Positions 36,823-45,560 of a stretch of 56,197 nt of DNA are shown here, in pieces. The notes beneath the pieces are model-generated. The model worked only from the letters and a program-made list of their open reading frames with translations. It was not told the origin of the DNA and made no database searches. Positions within the stretch are counted from its first letter, which is position 1, and each line of letters starts with the position of its first letter. The stretch covers positions 1 to 56,197 of the forward strand of contig NZ_JAEFCD010000032.1 in the NCBI RefSeq assembly GCF_016405965.1. The letters run 5' to 3'. This DNA is from Alteromonas sp. IB21. Its GTDB lineage: Bacteria > Pseudomonadota > Gammaproteobacteria > Enterobacterales > Alteromonadaceae. The translations under genes and the position numbers were made by a program.

Positions 36823-38385
36823 CTACCACCAGGTGATGTAAAACGCAGCGGTAAGCAACACCACAGCAATTGACGCCACGTTGAATCCACTTGTAGTTTT
36901 AAATTCCACGTCGTTCACGTCTACTGCATTTTCACTAATGCCTTTTTTCTCTAGAAGAGACACAACCACAGCCAAGCCTACACAAAGCAAGAATACAATA
37001 CCGACTCGGTCGATAAAGGGTAACTCTGGCAAAAACTGTCTAAATAAAATGCTTAGAACAAAAGAGCCAAGTGCAGCAAGCAGCCCCCCGTTCGCGGTGG
37101 TTCTCTTCCAAAACATGCCTAATACAAAGAGGGCGCATATACCCGGCGTAAAGAAACCCGTAAATTCCTGAATATACTGGAACGCTTGATCAAAGTTACC
37201 TAACAAGGGTTTAGCGACAACCATAGCAATAATCAGAGCGACAAAACTCACAATGCGGCCTACTTTCACGTAGTGTTGTTGAGACTCGTTAGGACGCTTA
37301 TCTTTGTATAGGTCCATGGTAAAGATCGTAGATACGCTGTTTGTCATCGACGCTAGTGATGACACAATTGCCGCTACTAAGGCCGCGAAAATGATACCTT
37401 TAAGCCCAACTGGCATTAGGGTCATTAAACTTGGGTAAGCTTGATCCGGCTTAGCTAAGTCAGGCACGATAAGTACTGCAGCTATTCCAGGAAGCACGAC
37501 GATTAGCGGCATAAGTAGCTTTAAGAACGCAGCAAATGCGATACCTTTCTGTGCTTCCTGAACACTTTTCGCGGCCAACGTTCGCTGAATAATGTACTGG
37601 TTAAACCCCCAATACGACAGGTTCATTATCCACATACCACCTACTAACACTGAAATGCCCGGCAAATCCATATAGTGCGGATTGTCTTTCGACAATATCA
37701 TGTCGAACTTCTCAGGCAGTTTATTCGTTAAGTCAACGAAGCCTTGAATTGCCCCGTTGCCATCACTGATAAGATTAAGCGCAGTGTACGAGAGAAATAA
37801 ACCGCCAAGTACAAGTAAGACAACCTGAATGATGTCTGTCAGCGCCACCGCTTTCAAACCGCCGTAAAGGGAGTAAGTTAGCGAGAAAAGGCCAAGGAAC
37901 ATCATGCCGTAAATCATATCCACACCTGCGATGGTGTTAATGGCAAGGGCACCAAGCCAAAGCACTGCCGTAAGATTCACAAAGACATAAACACCTAGCC
38001 AGAAGATAGCCATAACCTTACGCACGCGATGGTCGTAACGCTGCTCTAAAAACTGTGGCATGGTGTAAATTTTATGCTTCAAGAAAATAGGCAAAAAGAA
38101 CTTACCTACGATAAGCAGCGTAACCGCCGCCATCCACTCGTAGGACGCAATTGCGAGCCCCAGTTGATAACCGGAACCAGACATACCAATAATTTGCTCT
38201 GCCGATATATTGGCAGCAATAAGAGATGCGCCTATAGCCCACCAAGGTAGGCTTGAGCCCGCTAAAAAGTAATCGTTGGTATCCTTTTGATGACCCTGCT
38301 TTTCACGAGATACCCACCACGCAATTCCAATAAGCGCGACGACGTATATCACAAATAAAGTGATATCTAATGATGCTAATTTCAT
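36823..38385 (-). CDS. Sodium/galactose symporter (vSGLT-like)
   Basis: This SSS-family transporter closely resembles vSGLT of Vibrio parahaemolyticus, which couples galactose entry to sodium. Using ATG 38385 (GGGA upstream; a TTG at 38397 is rejected), it has 520 residues and about 14 membrane helices. The sugar-contact Gln of vSGLT falls at Gln64 (SAEQIIGMSG) and the Glu at Glu83 (SYEW). The gate Tyr is kept in NLSYWGFNQYIIQRTLAAKS, and AQKG follows. It lies downstream of galT-galK, on the same strand, but behind a terminator, so it probably has its own promoter. Confidence 0.93.
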   Translation of the reverse strand: MKLASLDITLFVIYVVALIGIAWWVSREKQGHQKDTNDYFLAGSSLPWWAIGASLIAANISAEQIIGMSGSGYQLGLAIASYEWMAAVTLLIVGKFFLPIFLKHKIYTMPQFLEQRYDHRVRKVMAIFWLGVYVFVNLTAVLWLGALAINTIAGVDMIYGMMFLGLFSLTYSLYGGLKAVALTDIIQVVLLVLGGLFLSYTALNLISDGNGAIQGFVDLTNKLPEKFDMILSKDNPHYMDLPGISVLVGGMWIMNLSYWGFNQYIIQRTLAAKSVQEAQKGIAFAAFLKLLMPLIVVLPGIAAVLIVPDLAKPDQAYPSLMTLMPVGLKGIIFAALVAAIVSSLASMTNSVSTIFTMDLYKDKRPNESQQHYVKVGRIVSFVALIIAMVVAKPLLGNFDQAFQYIQEFTGFFTPGICALFVLGMFWKRTTANGGLLAALGSFVLSILFRQFLPELPFIDRVGIVFLLCVGLAVVVSLLEKKGISENAVDVNDVEFKTTSGFNVASIAVVLLTAAFYITWW

Positions 38386-38397
38386 AGTTTTTCCCAA

Positions 38398-38630
38398 AGT
38401 TTTTATTTTGGGTGCGGCGATTTTTTGTATGCAGGGTACACAGGTGAAAAATTGTTTTTATTATTATAATGGTTTTTGCCACACCAGTGTCACGTCAATT
38501 TAAAAGACGCGTTAACAACCCACTAATTGCATAATCAACGTTCTTAGAACATAAATTTAGGCTGCTAGCGTTTGCGGCTCTATTAGTATCACACTTTGTT
38601 TACTTTTTTTAATAGGAAATGTGCGATTTA
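38398..38630 (-). other. Region upstream of the galactose symporter gene
   Basis: This gap has no open reading frame of note. It should contain the symporter promoter, which I could not place with confidence. A degenerate match to the gal operator core (AGCGTTT, near 38567-38573) is too weak to call. Confidence 0.35.
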
Positions 38631-38633
38631 TGT

Positions 38634-38661
38634 AAAAAAAGCCGCAACATGAAGATGCGGC
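38634..38661 (-). terminator. Terminator of galK
   Basis: On the minus strand GCCGCA, a 9-base loop and TGCGGC are followed by seven T (plus-strand A run at 38634-38640). It lies about 90 bases beyond the galK stop. Confidence 0.88.
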
Positions 38662-38752
38662 CTAAGGGACACAAACAATGCTAACGAATAGGATTGTTTA
38701 AAATTTGAGAAATTTGTATTTAAAAGGCAATGAACAGGCCGAGATGTTTCGA

Positions 38753-39892
38753 CTAGGCAAATGCCCCTTGTGTTGCAGTACACACGTAGATATCTGCATG
38801 GTAACCAGTTTCGTCAAAGTACTTATCTGCGACCACTTGTTTTACTGCATCGACTTTGTCAGTGGGAGCTAGTGCAACTACGCAGCCGCCGAAACCGCCG
38901 CCAGTCATGCGAACACCGCCTGATTTACCGAGTACTTCATCAATGATTTCAACTAAATAATCAATCGGACGAACGGTAATTTCAAAATCGTCACGCATAG
39001 ACACGTGAGACTGTGCCATGGCAGTGCTGACTGTTTCAATATCCCCAGATTTTAAGGCGTGGCTCGCGGTAAGTGTTCGCGCATTTTCAGTGATAATGTG
39101 CTTTGCACGACGATAAACCACTTCTGGCATATGGGCTTTAGCTTCTTCTAGCATCTCCATTGTTGCTTCACGCAATGATGTTACGCCAAGCAAAGAAGCC
39201 CCCTGCTCACACTGTTGGCGGCGCAAGTTATACTCACTGTCCACCAAGCCACGTTTTACATTCGAATTAATGATAACGATTTGGTGCGATTCAGGTAGCG
39301 GGGAGTGTTCGATAGCCAGTGACTGACAATCAAGCAGCATCGCCATACCTTCATTACCCATGGCTGATATTAACTGGTCCATTATTCCGCACGAACAACC
39401 CACGAAAGTATTTTCAGCTTTTTGTCCAAGAAGCGCGGCCTGCACACCGTCTAGCGGTAGTTCATATAAGGCGCTAAGCGCCTTTAAAATAGCCACTTCG
39501 AACGACGCCGATGAACTTAAACCCGCCCCTTGCGGTACGTTTCCCGTCACAAGTAAATTAGCTCCGCTGAAATCTGGCATCGCTTCTTTTAATACTTTGA
39601 CTACACCGCGAACGTAGTTTGCCCAACCTTGCTCTTCGTCGTAGTTAATATCTGACAATGAGAACTGATTTTGTTGACCATCGTAATCGAGGGCGGTGAC
39701 CAAAATATCGTTATCATTACGTTTTGCAGCGGCAACCCAAGTACCAAAGTTAATTGCAGCTGGAAACACAAAACCTTCATTGTAATCGGTGTGTTCTCCA
39801 ATTAGATTAACTCGGCCAGGAGCATGGGCGACTAGTGCCGGCGCTTCGCCATACTGCGCTTTAAATTTTGAAGAAAGTACTTGGTTATCCAT
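38753..39892 (-). CDS. galK: Galactokinase
   Basis: GalK phosphorylates alpha-D-galactose at C1, the first step of the Leloir pathway. The 379-residue protein (ATG 39892) contains the galactokinase signature [19 protein letters not shown] (about 27-45), the GHMP ATP-binding loop [14 protein letters not shown], and the late [11 protein letters not shown] motif. The ATG overlaps the galT stop by 8 bases (ATGGATAA), so the two are translationally coupled. A GTG start four codons upstream is possible but less likely. Confidence 0.97.
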   Translation of the reverse strand: MDNQVLSSKFKAQYGEAPALVAHAPGRVNLIGEHTDYNEGFVFPAAINFGTWVAAAKRNDNDILVTALDYDGQQNQFSLSDINYDEEQGWANYVRGVVKVLKEAMPDFSGANLLVTGNVPQGAGLSSSASFEVAILKALSALYELPLDGVQAALLGQKAENTFVGCSCGIMDQLISAMGNEGMAMLLDCQSLAIEHSPLPESHQIVIINSNVKRGLVDSEYNLRRQQCEQGASLLGVTSLREATMEMLEEAKAHMPEVVYRRAKHIITENARTLTASHALKSGDIETVSTAMAQSHVSMRDDFEITVRPIDYLVEIIDEVLGKSGGVRMTGGGFGGCVVALAPTDKVDAVKQVVADKYFDETGYHADIYVCTATQGAFA

Positions 39893-40940
39893 TCGTCTTC
39901 TCACGTTTTTTATAGTGCACCGTGGGCAGTGCTTTTAATCTGTCTGCTGCTTGTTCTGGCGTTAAATCTCTTTGCGCTTCGGCCATCATTTCATAACCAA
40001 CCATAAACTTGCGTACACTGGCTGAACGAAGAAGTGGTGGGAAGAAATGCGCGTGTAATGTCCACTCTGAGTGCAACTCATTGTCAAAGGGAGCGCTGTG
40101 CCATCCCATAGAGTATGGGAAAGACGTTTCAAATAGATTGTCGTACTTCGCTGTGATCTCACCGATAATTTTGGCAAGTGAAAGGGACTGAAAATCTGAA
40201 AGCTTATGCAATGACTGTACGCTAAAACGCGGTAATAGAAGTGTTTCAAATGGCCACGCCGCCCAGTATGGAACCACCACGACCCAATCATCGTTATGGC
40301 AAACTACCCGCTCTTGCTTCGCTACTTCTTGCTCGGCATAGTCAAGAAGCATAGGGGTGCTGTTTTCGTCAAAGTATTGTTTCAACTGCACTACCTTCTT
40401 CGCTGGGTCTGTGGGCACGTGCTGCTGTGCCCATACCTGACCATGCGGATGTGGGTTCGAACACCCCATCATCGAGCCTTTGTTTTCAAAAACTTGTACC
40501 CAGCGGTAGGTTTTACCCAGCTCAGCAGTTTGCGCTTTCCATGTGTTTACGACGTCTACGCGCTCTTCGTCAGTAAGTTCTGGCAGCGTTTTGCTGTGAT
40601 CAGGTGAAAAACAAATGACGCGGCTACAGCCTTGTTCTGTTTCAAACTGAAATAGGCCGGTTCTTTCACTTGCCTGTTCAGTGTCTTGTTTAAGAGCGGC
40701 AAAATCATTTTGAAAGACAAAAGTTCCTTTGTAGTCAGGATTAACTTCACCATTTACTCGCGTATTGGTCGGACACAAATAGCATGTGGCATCGTAAGAT
40801 GGCTTTTGTTCATTGTTAGGCTCTTCTGAGGCGCCTTGCCAAGGACGCTTCGCTCGATGAGGCGACACTAACACCCACTCCCCCAACAACGGATTGTAAC
40901 GGCGATGTGGATCATTTGCAGGGTCGAAAGGGGTTCCCAT
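39885..40940 (-). CDS. galT: Galactose-1-phosphate uridylyltransferase
   Basis: GalT swaps UMP between UDP-glucose and galactose 1-phosphate. With ATG at 40940 (GAGAG eight bases upstream; an upstream GTG is an alternative) the protein has 351 residues. The active-site HPHGQ is seen in [10 protein letters not shown], near residue 165. The zinc-type CYLCP motif lies near residue 53-57 and the C-terminal part has [11 protein letters not shown]. It is the first gene of the galT-galK unit and follows a strong promoter with a gal operator. No galE lies in the window. Confidence 0.97.
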   Translation of the reverse strand: MGTPFDPANDPHRRYNPLLGEWVLVSPHRAKRPWQGASEEPNNEQKPSYDATCYLCPTNTRVNGEVNPDYKGTFVFQNDFAALKQDTEQASERTGLFQFETEQGCSRVICFSPDHSKTLPELTDEERVDVVNTWKAQTAELGKTYRWVQVFENKGSMMGCSNPHPHGQVWAQQHVPTDPAKKVVQLKQYFDENSTPMLLDYAEQEVAKQERVVCHNDDWVVVVPYWAAWPFETLLLPRFSVQSLHKLSDFQSLSLAKIIGEITAKYDNLFETSFPYSMGWHSAPFDNELHSEWTLHAHFFPPLLRSASVRKFMVGYEMMAEAQRDLTPEQAADRLKALPTVHYKKREKTNG

Positions 40941-40991
40941 AATCACTCTCTCTGAATTGGCCAGTTACGCGGTAACGCGCAAAGCTTAATA

Positions 40992-41042
40992 GGGTTAAAC
41001 GTTTACCCTTCTAATAATATAGTAAGCGACCTTGTTTATCAA
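40992..41042 (-). promoter_or_regulatory. galT promoter and GalR-type operator
   Basis: On the minus strand TTGATA (plus 41037-41042), a 17-base spacer and TATTAT (plus 41014-41019) form a near-consensus promoter. The almost perfect palindrome GGGTAAACGTTTAACCC (plus 40992-41008) lies on or just after the expected transcription start, an ideal place for a repressor. This is the best of three matching operators in the window. Confidence 0.82.
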
Positions 41043-41109
41043 TTAAGGAACAAAGAAAATTAATTGTTAAATTGATAACAATTAATTTTCTTTTGCCATT
41101 ATAGCGGAT

Positions 41110-42132
41110 TTACAGAGTGCTAAACTTATATTTGATTGAAGCTTTGAAAGTTTCATCAGGTTTCACAAAACAATTGGGAAATTCAGATTTATTGGGGGCA
41201 TCAGGAAAATGCTGAGGCTCTAAACATAGGGCACCAAGCTGCTCATCGCCTTGCAGGTTGCCCGTGTAGAACTGCAAACCCGGCAATGTAGTGTATAACG
41301 CCATCGCAATTCCGGTATCAACGGCTTTTACCGTAGCTTGTGGCTCTTTACCTCCAGGCGCACGAAGCACATAGTTATGGTCGTACCCACCCACCATATC
41401 AAATAGAGGATGTGATTCATGAAGTGTTGCTCTTTTCGCTATTGGTGTAGAGGTTAAGAAGTCAAAAGAGGTATCACGTACTTCAATTAATTTTCCCGTT
41501 GGTAGCAAGGTTTTGTCAGCGTCTGTTACTTTTTCAGCATCAATATGAAGCAGCGTGGTTCCTACCTTTGTTTCTTCGCTTAAAGTGAAATAAGCATGTT
41601 GGGTAAAGCTAAGCGGTGTTTCTTTATCAGTAGTGGCTGATAATTCAAGTGAAAGCTCATTATCATTATTAAGGGTATAACAAGCGTTTACCTCTACATT
41701 ACCAGGAAAGCCACCTTCTCCGTCAGGGCTGGTTAAGGTGAAAGTAACGCTGGCACTGTCACTTAATTCCTGTGTATTCGCTTGCCATATTTTTTTGTGA
41801 AAGCCGGCAAGGCCGCCGTGAAGGTTGTGTTCACCGCCATTTTTATCTAGCTGGTATTGCTCGCCATTTAGGGTAAAAGTGCCCTGGCCTATTCTATTGG
41901 CATAGCGACCAACAATAGCGCCGCGATAGCTTGGATCGTCTATATATTCTTGCAACGTATCAAATGTCTGAACGCAGCTTACTAACCTGCCCTGTGCATT
42001 GGTTACGTTTATTTCTTTAATAATACCACCGTAATTTAGCAGGGTGACGGACATGCCATTGGTGTTATTTAACGTGTATGCACAAACGTCCTTGCCGTCT
42101 ACTTCACCGAATGCAGATACATTTATTTTCAT
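41110..42132 (-). CDS. galM: Aldose 1-epimerase (galactose mutarotase)
   Basis: GalM converts beta- to alpha-galactose so that galactokinase can act. The 340 residues show the family motifs: VTLLNYGGIIKEI near the start, RGAIVGRYANRIGQGTFTLNGE with NGGEHNLHGG (about 75-105), the catalytic His in SFTQHAYFTL, GYDHNYVL, and the C-terminal Glu region ALCLEPQHFPD. There is no signal peptide. It is divergent from the LacI-type regulator gene, and a gal operator overlaps its -10 element. Confidence 0.96.
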   Translation of the reverse strand: MKINVSAFGEVDGKDVCAYTLNNTNGMSVTLLNYGGIIKEINVTNAQGRLVSCVQTFDTLQEYIDDPSYRGAIVGRYANRIGQGTFTLNGEQYQLDKNGGEHNLHGGLAGFHKKIWQANTQELSDSASVTFTLTSPDGEGGFPGNVEVNACYTLNNDNELSLELSATTDKETPLSFTQHAYFTLSEETKVGTTLLHIDAEKVTDADKTLLPTGKLIEVRDTSFDFLTSTPIAKRATLHESHPLFDMVGGYDHNYVLRAPGGKEPQATVKAVDTGIAMALYTTLPGLQFYTGNLQGDEQLGALCLEPQHFPDAPNKSEFPNCFVKPDETFKASIKYKFSTL

Positions 42133-42236
42133 AACAAATTATTTACCTTAGTAAGTGCCAGCAAGGTAAACAGAGCGTACCTTTGGCATATCGCTGTAAA
42201 TATCAGCAATTGAATTTTGCGGTCAAATCGTAAAGA

Positions 42237-42265
42237 GGTTATACGTTTTCCATGCGCATTTACAA
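42237..42265 (-). promoter_or_regulatory. galM promoter and GalR-type operator
   Basis: On the minus strand TTGTAA (plus 42260-42265), a 16-base spacer and TATAAC (plus 42238-42243) make a good promoter. The operator GGAAAACGTATAACC (plus 42237-42251) overlaps the -10 element and matches the galT operator at 13 of 15 bases. It lies in the 324-base divergent gap between galM and the regulator gene, so it may control both. Confidence 0.7.
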
Positions 42266-42456
42266 TCTTTAGCGTGATAAAAATAATAAATGGGGCCTCT
42301 CTATTTGTGAACTATGTGATGATGTATTAGAAGGCAGCTAAGCTAGCGTAACCAGTGCTGAAGTGAGATGTTTTATCTTTTTTTGTAAATATAATGTAGG
42401 CTATGGCTATCAGGTGTAACGGCCTTCCACGTAACAAAAACGAAGTTAATAAAGAC

Positions 42457-43458
42457 ATGGCAACAATAAAAGATATAGCCCAGGCCGCCGGAGTTTCCCT
42501 GGCTACCGTATCCCGAGTGATTAATAACGGCCCTAAAGTGGGTAACGACACCCGAAAACGGGTTAAGAAAATCATGGAAGAAATGGGGTATCGCCCCAAT
42601 GCTAATGCACGTGCACTTGTGACTAAGAAAAGCGCGTCTTTAGGCGTCGTTATTGCCGAACTTCATGACCCCTTTTTTGCCATGCTCGCTCATGGTGTGG
42701 AATCAGTCACTCGCAAAAATAATGTACAAATACTTCTTAGTGCTGGCTCTATAGAAAAAGAAACCGAGCTTCGCGCTATTGAAACACTATTAGAGCATCG
42801 CGTAGAAGCCATGGTTGTTCACAGTAAGGCCTTGGATGATGAAACACTGATAGGCTTCGCCAAACAAGTTCCAGGCTTTGTACTTATAAACCGTTATATT
42901 CCCGAGATTGCAAATCGATGTGTCTGGCTAGACAACGTAACTGGCGGTCGGTTAATGGCCGAATATGCGATTAACCAGGGCCATGAGCATGTTGCCGTTA
43001 TCAGTAGCCAATACCGAATAGATGACCCTAATCATCGTCTTGAAGGCATAAGAAACGCTATAGACAAAGCAAAATTGAGCTTGCCTGAGAGTATGATTGA
43101 GTATGCCACTCCCGACCAAGAGGGTGGCGAATTGGCGATGCAGAACTTACTGGCAACTGGCGCCAAGTTTACGGCGGTACTGGCTTATAACGACGCTATG
43201 GCATCCGGCGCAATGACCATGTTGCAAGACCATGGTATAACCGTGCCCGACCAAGTATCGGTGATGGGTTATGATGATGTTCTTCTTGCCAAGTACTGCC
43301 GCCCCAAATTAACAACCCTTCGCTACCCTGTTGAAATGATGGCAGCAAAGGCCGCTGAGTTGGCATTAAAGTACGCCTCTGGAAGTACGCCTGAGGAGGG
43401 ACTCACCTTTAAATATACGCCAACGGTAGTTAAGCGCGACTCCATCGTAAGGGTTTGA
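42457..43458 (+). CDS. galR: LacI/GalR-type transcription repressor
   Basis: This is a sugar-responsive repressor of the LacI family. The ATG at 42457 gives 333 residues and the standard family start MATIKDIAQAAGVSLATVS, which is the helix-turn-helix; an upstream ATG at 42403 would add 18 residues with no family match. The hinge PNANARALVTKKS and a periplasmic-binding-like ligand domain follow (VVIAELHDPFFAMLAHGVE, VLAYNDAMASGAM, VSVMGYDD). It is divergent from galM. Palindromic AACGTT-centred sites near galT, galM and the TonB receptor are the expected operators for such a protein. GalR is the best name, with galactose the probable inducer. Confidence 0.88.
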   Translation: MATIKDIAQAAGVSLATVSRVINNGPKVGNDTRKRVKKIMEEMGYRPNANARALVTKKSASLGVVIAELHDPFFAMLAHGVESVTRKNNVQILLSAGSIEKETELRAIETLLEHRVEAMVVHSKALDDETLIGFAKQVPGFVLINRYIPEIANRCVWLDNVTGGRLMAEYAINQGHEHVAVISSQYRIDDPNHRLEGIRNAIDKAKLSLPESMIEYATPDQEGGELAMQNLLATGAKFTAVLAYNDAMASGAMTMLQDHGITVPDQVSVMGYDDVLLAKYCRPKLTTLRYPVEMMAAKAAELALKYASGSTPEEGLTFKYTPTVVKRDSIVRV

Positions 43459-43497
43459 GCACACTAGCCAAACGTTTTCAGTGGCATAGCTTTCGAG

Positions 43498-43530
43498 AAA
43501 AAACATACCTGCCAACGTGGGTATGTTTTA
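43498..43530 (+). terminator. Terminator of the galR gene
   Basis: AAACATACC (43501-43509) and GGTATGTTT (43520-43528) form a 9-base stem flanked by A and T runs, 42 bases after the galR stop. Confidence 0.8.
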
Positions 43531-43638
43531 TACTTTAATGCGGACGTTGATGGCTGATTAATCGATTTTCGGTGCATTCCTATTCAACCACGTTCTAAAA
43601 AATTCATAACACTAATCTATTGACAACATCTTCCACTT

Positions 43639-43856
43639 GATCTTTTTTCTCTGACTTTTATCCCCAACAGAGAAAATTGCCTGATCCTATGCACCTTTAC
43701 GATCAAAAAACAATGAGATCTATAGCAACAGCGCTACAGCGCTTGATTTAACTAGCATTTCGTGATCTGACCAGCTGTTAGCTATATGATCGTGATCAGT
43801 TGCTGTATATGGGTATTAACAGACTTACCAACAAGGTTTTCCACTAGTTATCCACA
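43639..43856. other. Origin-like cluster of GATC sites and DnaA boxes
   Basis: Seven GATC sites occur between 43639 and 43797 (at 43639, 43683, 43701, 43717, 43764, 43788 and 43794). A perfect DnaA box TTATCCACA lies at 43848-43856, with one-mismatch relatives TTATCCCCA (43658-43666) and TTTTCCACT (43837-43845). GATCTTTTTTCTC (43639-43651) matches 11 of 13 positions of the E. coli oriC AT-rich 13-mer (GATCTNTTNTTTT). A tandem repeat of ACAGCGCT (43728-43743) lies in the middle. This 414-base gap between galR and the hydrolase gene has no coding potential. Its true role is unknown. Confidence 0.5.
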
Positions 43857-43872
43857 ACGAGTAGAGACGCCC

Positions 43873-44736
43873 TCAATCTGTGAATCGAGCTAAAAATTGT
43901 CGGTATTGTTCAATCGCATAGTCGCTTTTCAACGTGGCGTTGTGTGTTGCATCAGGGATCATAGAAATGTATTTTTCGCTGCTTGATGCATCTTTTAGCA
44001 GTTGCTGGCTAATAGGGTAAGGGGTTATCTTATCTTTCTCTCCTACGACTAACCAAAGCGGGCCGTCGTAGTGACGCAAAATCGGTGCAATTTGCATACT
44101 GTGGACTTCGTCATGTAGCTTCATCATGGTAATTGAGTTAGAGAATCCTGGCACCATATTGGCAATCAAATCTGAAATATTATTGAAAGCCCCATCTAAA
44201 ACCAATGCATCAATTTTTCGATTCGCCGCAACATAACTGGCAAAATAACTGCCAATGCCTCGACCATGCACAATGGTTGGGATGGATGCATCAAAAGCAC
44301 TTTCTACATAATCAAATTGCGTTAAGGCATCTTGTTTTATGGCGTTAATGCTCAAGTCTTTTGCTTTATCACTGGCCCCCACTCCTTGATAATCTAACCA
44401 TAAAATGTTGGCTGGCAACTTACCCAATCTGTGAATAACACTGTTGTTTTCACTTATAGACATACGGTTGTCGGCAAAAAATACGATGTTAACAATTGGG
44501 TTGGGATAAGATACAGCAACGCCTCGTAGAACTAGACCCTCTTTATTCTTTACTTCAACACGGGTAATACCCGCTGCCGTTTTATCGTTTTTAATAGCCG
44601 CATGTAGTTTGGTGACATCCAACGACTGTTGCGCTGAGTCTTGGTAGAAAAAGGCAGAGGGAGAAACGTTTATTGCGCATCCGATAAGAGAAACACATAA
44701 AAACAAGCCGAAAAGTGTATTTTTAAAGGTCGTCAT
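43873..44736 (-). CDS. Alpha/beta hydrolase-fold lipoprotein without the usual nucleophile
   Basis: This 287-residue protein has a lipoprotein signal ending in LIGC (Cys20), so it is probably anchored to a membrane facing the periplasm. The body resembles BEM46-like alpha/beta hydrolases: NILWLDYQGVGAS, then the elbow IVHGRGIGSYFA, DALVLDGAF, LWLVVGEKDKITP (Asp235) and PDATHN (His265). The nucleophile position of the G-x-S-x-G elbow is Gly160 instead of Ser (GRGIG). It is therefore either catalytically dead or uses another residue. It is divergent from the small lipoprotein at 44931. Confidence 0.72.
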   Translation of the reverse strand: MTTFKNTLFGLFLCVSLIGCAINVSPSAFFYQDSAQQSLDVTKLHAAIKNDKTAAGITRVEVKNKEGLVLRGVAVSYPNPIVNIVFFADNRMSISENNSVIHRLGKLPANILWLDYQGVGASDKAKDLSINAIKQDALTQFDYVESAFDASIPTIVHGRGIGSYFASYVAANRKIDALVLDGAFNNISDLIANMVPGFSNSITMMKLHDEVHSMQIAPILRHYDGPLWLVVGEKDKITPYPISQQLLKDASSSEKYISMIPDATHNATLKSDYAIEQYRQFLARFTD

Positions 44737-44930
44737 TTAAAAACTGTCCGTGTTGAGCCATTGCTGTGAAATACTGGAATGGTTTGGCTCTCAATTACGC
44801 CATTGTTCAGATTCACGCTAAAGCTATGCTAAATAAGCTGTTACAGTTTGCAACAGTTGTTCTGTTTATTCGCGCTATTAATTTTCATATACTTGAGTGT
44901 AGTTTATCCGCACAAAACAAAAATAACTTA

Positions 44931-45548
44931 ATGAAAAAATTAACATTTTCTATGTTTAAAATTAAGCCAGCGTCGCGCCTATTTTTTGCCTGTTGTGCAC
45001 TAGCTTTGTTGATAGGCTGCGAATCTACATCACCAGAGCTAGACTCTTCCCTGATCCCTGAAGCCCAGCGAAAAGAGTATCAACTCGCCATGTCTAAAGC
45101 TAAAGCATGCCCGATAAACTTAGCAGAACTCACTGATTCACGCTCAAGTAAAGATTTACTTGTAGGAAGCAGAAATGTCACTGAAGATACTTTTTACACG
45201 CTTTTGCAGCAAAGCCTAGAAGCTATGAATGTTAGCCCAAATAATGAAGCAGGCAACAGCGTGAAAATAGTGTTAAATCGCGCATTTGTGAAAAGCTTAG
45301 GGAGTAACATGGTTGCGACTGTCGTGCTCGACGTAATGTATAAACCCAGAAATGCTAACGAATTCTCACCTTCAGCTACGTTTCGCGGCCAAAGCGTGAA
45401 TGTGATAGAGCATAGTAATCATAAAGACAGTAACGAAATTGCTATTGACGCGATGCAAACCGCCATTATTGATGCCACAAAACGCATAAAGTCTTCACTG
45501 TTACATAACTGTGGCGATGCATTGAGCGAACTAGAGCACGCCGTCTAG
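44931..45548 (+). CDS. Small lipoprotein of unknown function
   Basis: From ATG 44931 the protein has 205 residues. It carries a lipoprotein signal peptide (RLFFACCALALLIGC) with the lipobox Cys in LIGCES. Extension upstream to 44766 would place the signal deep inside the protein and is unlikely. The mature part is mixed alpha/beta with repeated small residues and a single late cysteine (LLHNCGDAL). No ribosome binding site is obvious. I do not recognise the family; the domain may resemble small outer-membrane or periplasmic lipoproteins that help envelope assembly. Confidence 0.6.
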   Translation: MKKLTFSMFKIKPASRLFFACCALALLIGCESTSPELDSSLIPEAQRKEYQLAMSKAKACPINLAELTDSRSSKDLLVGSRNVTEDTFYTLLQQSLEAMNVSPNNEAGNSVKIVLNRAFVKSLGSNMVATVVLDVMYKPRNANEFSPSATFRGQSVNVIEHSNHKDSNEIAIDAMQTAIIDATKRIKSSLLHNCGDALSELEHAV

Positions 45549-45560
45549 CTTAAAATAGCG

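Noticed and set aside
38561..38580. Degenerate gal operator before the galactose symporter gene
   Set aside because: The core AGCGTTT differs at several positions and is not palindromic enough to call.
43469..43478. AAACGTTT just after galR as a fourth gal operator
   Set aside because: The flanks do not match the GGTAAACGTTTMACC pattern and it lies downstream of the gene with no promoter in view.
43801..43823. CTGTATATGGGTATTAACAG as a LexA box
   Set aside because: The CTGT and ACAG arms are 12 bases apart; the LexA box needs 8.
44766..44930. Upstream extension of the small lipoprotein gene
   Set aside because: It would bury the lipoprotein signal about 75 residues inside the protein.
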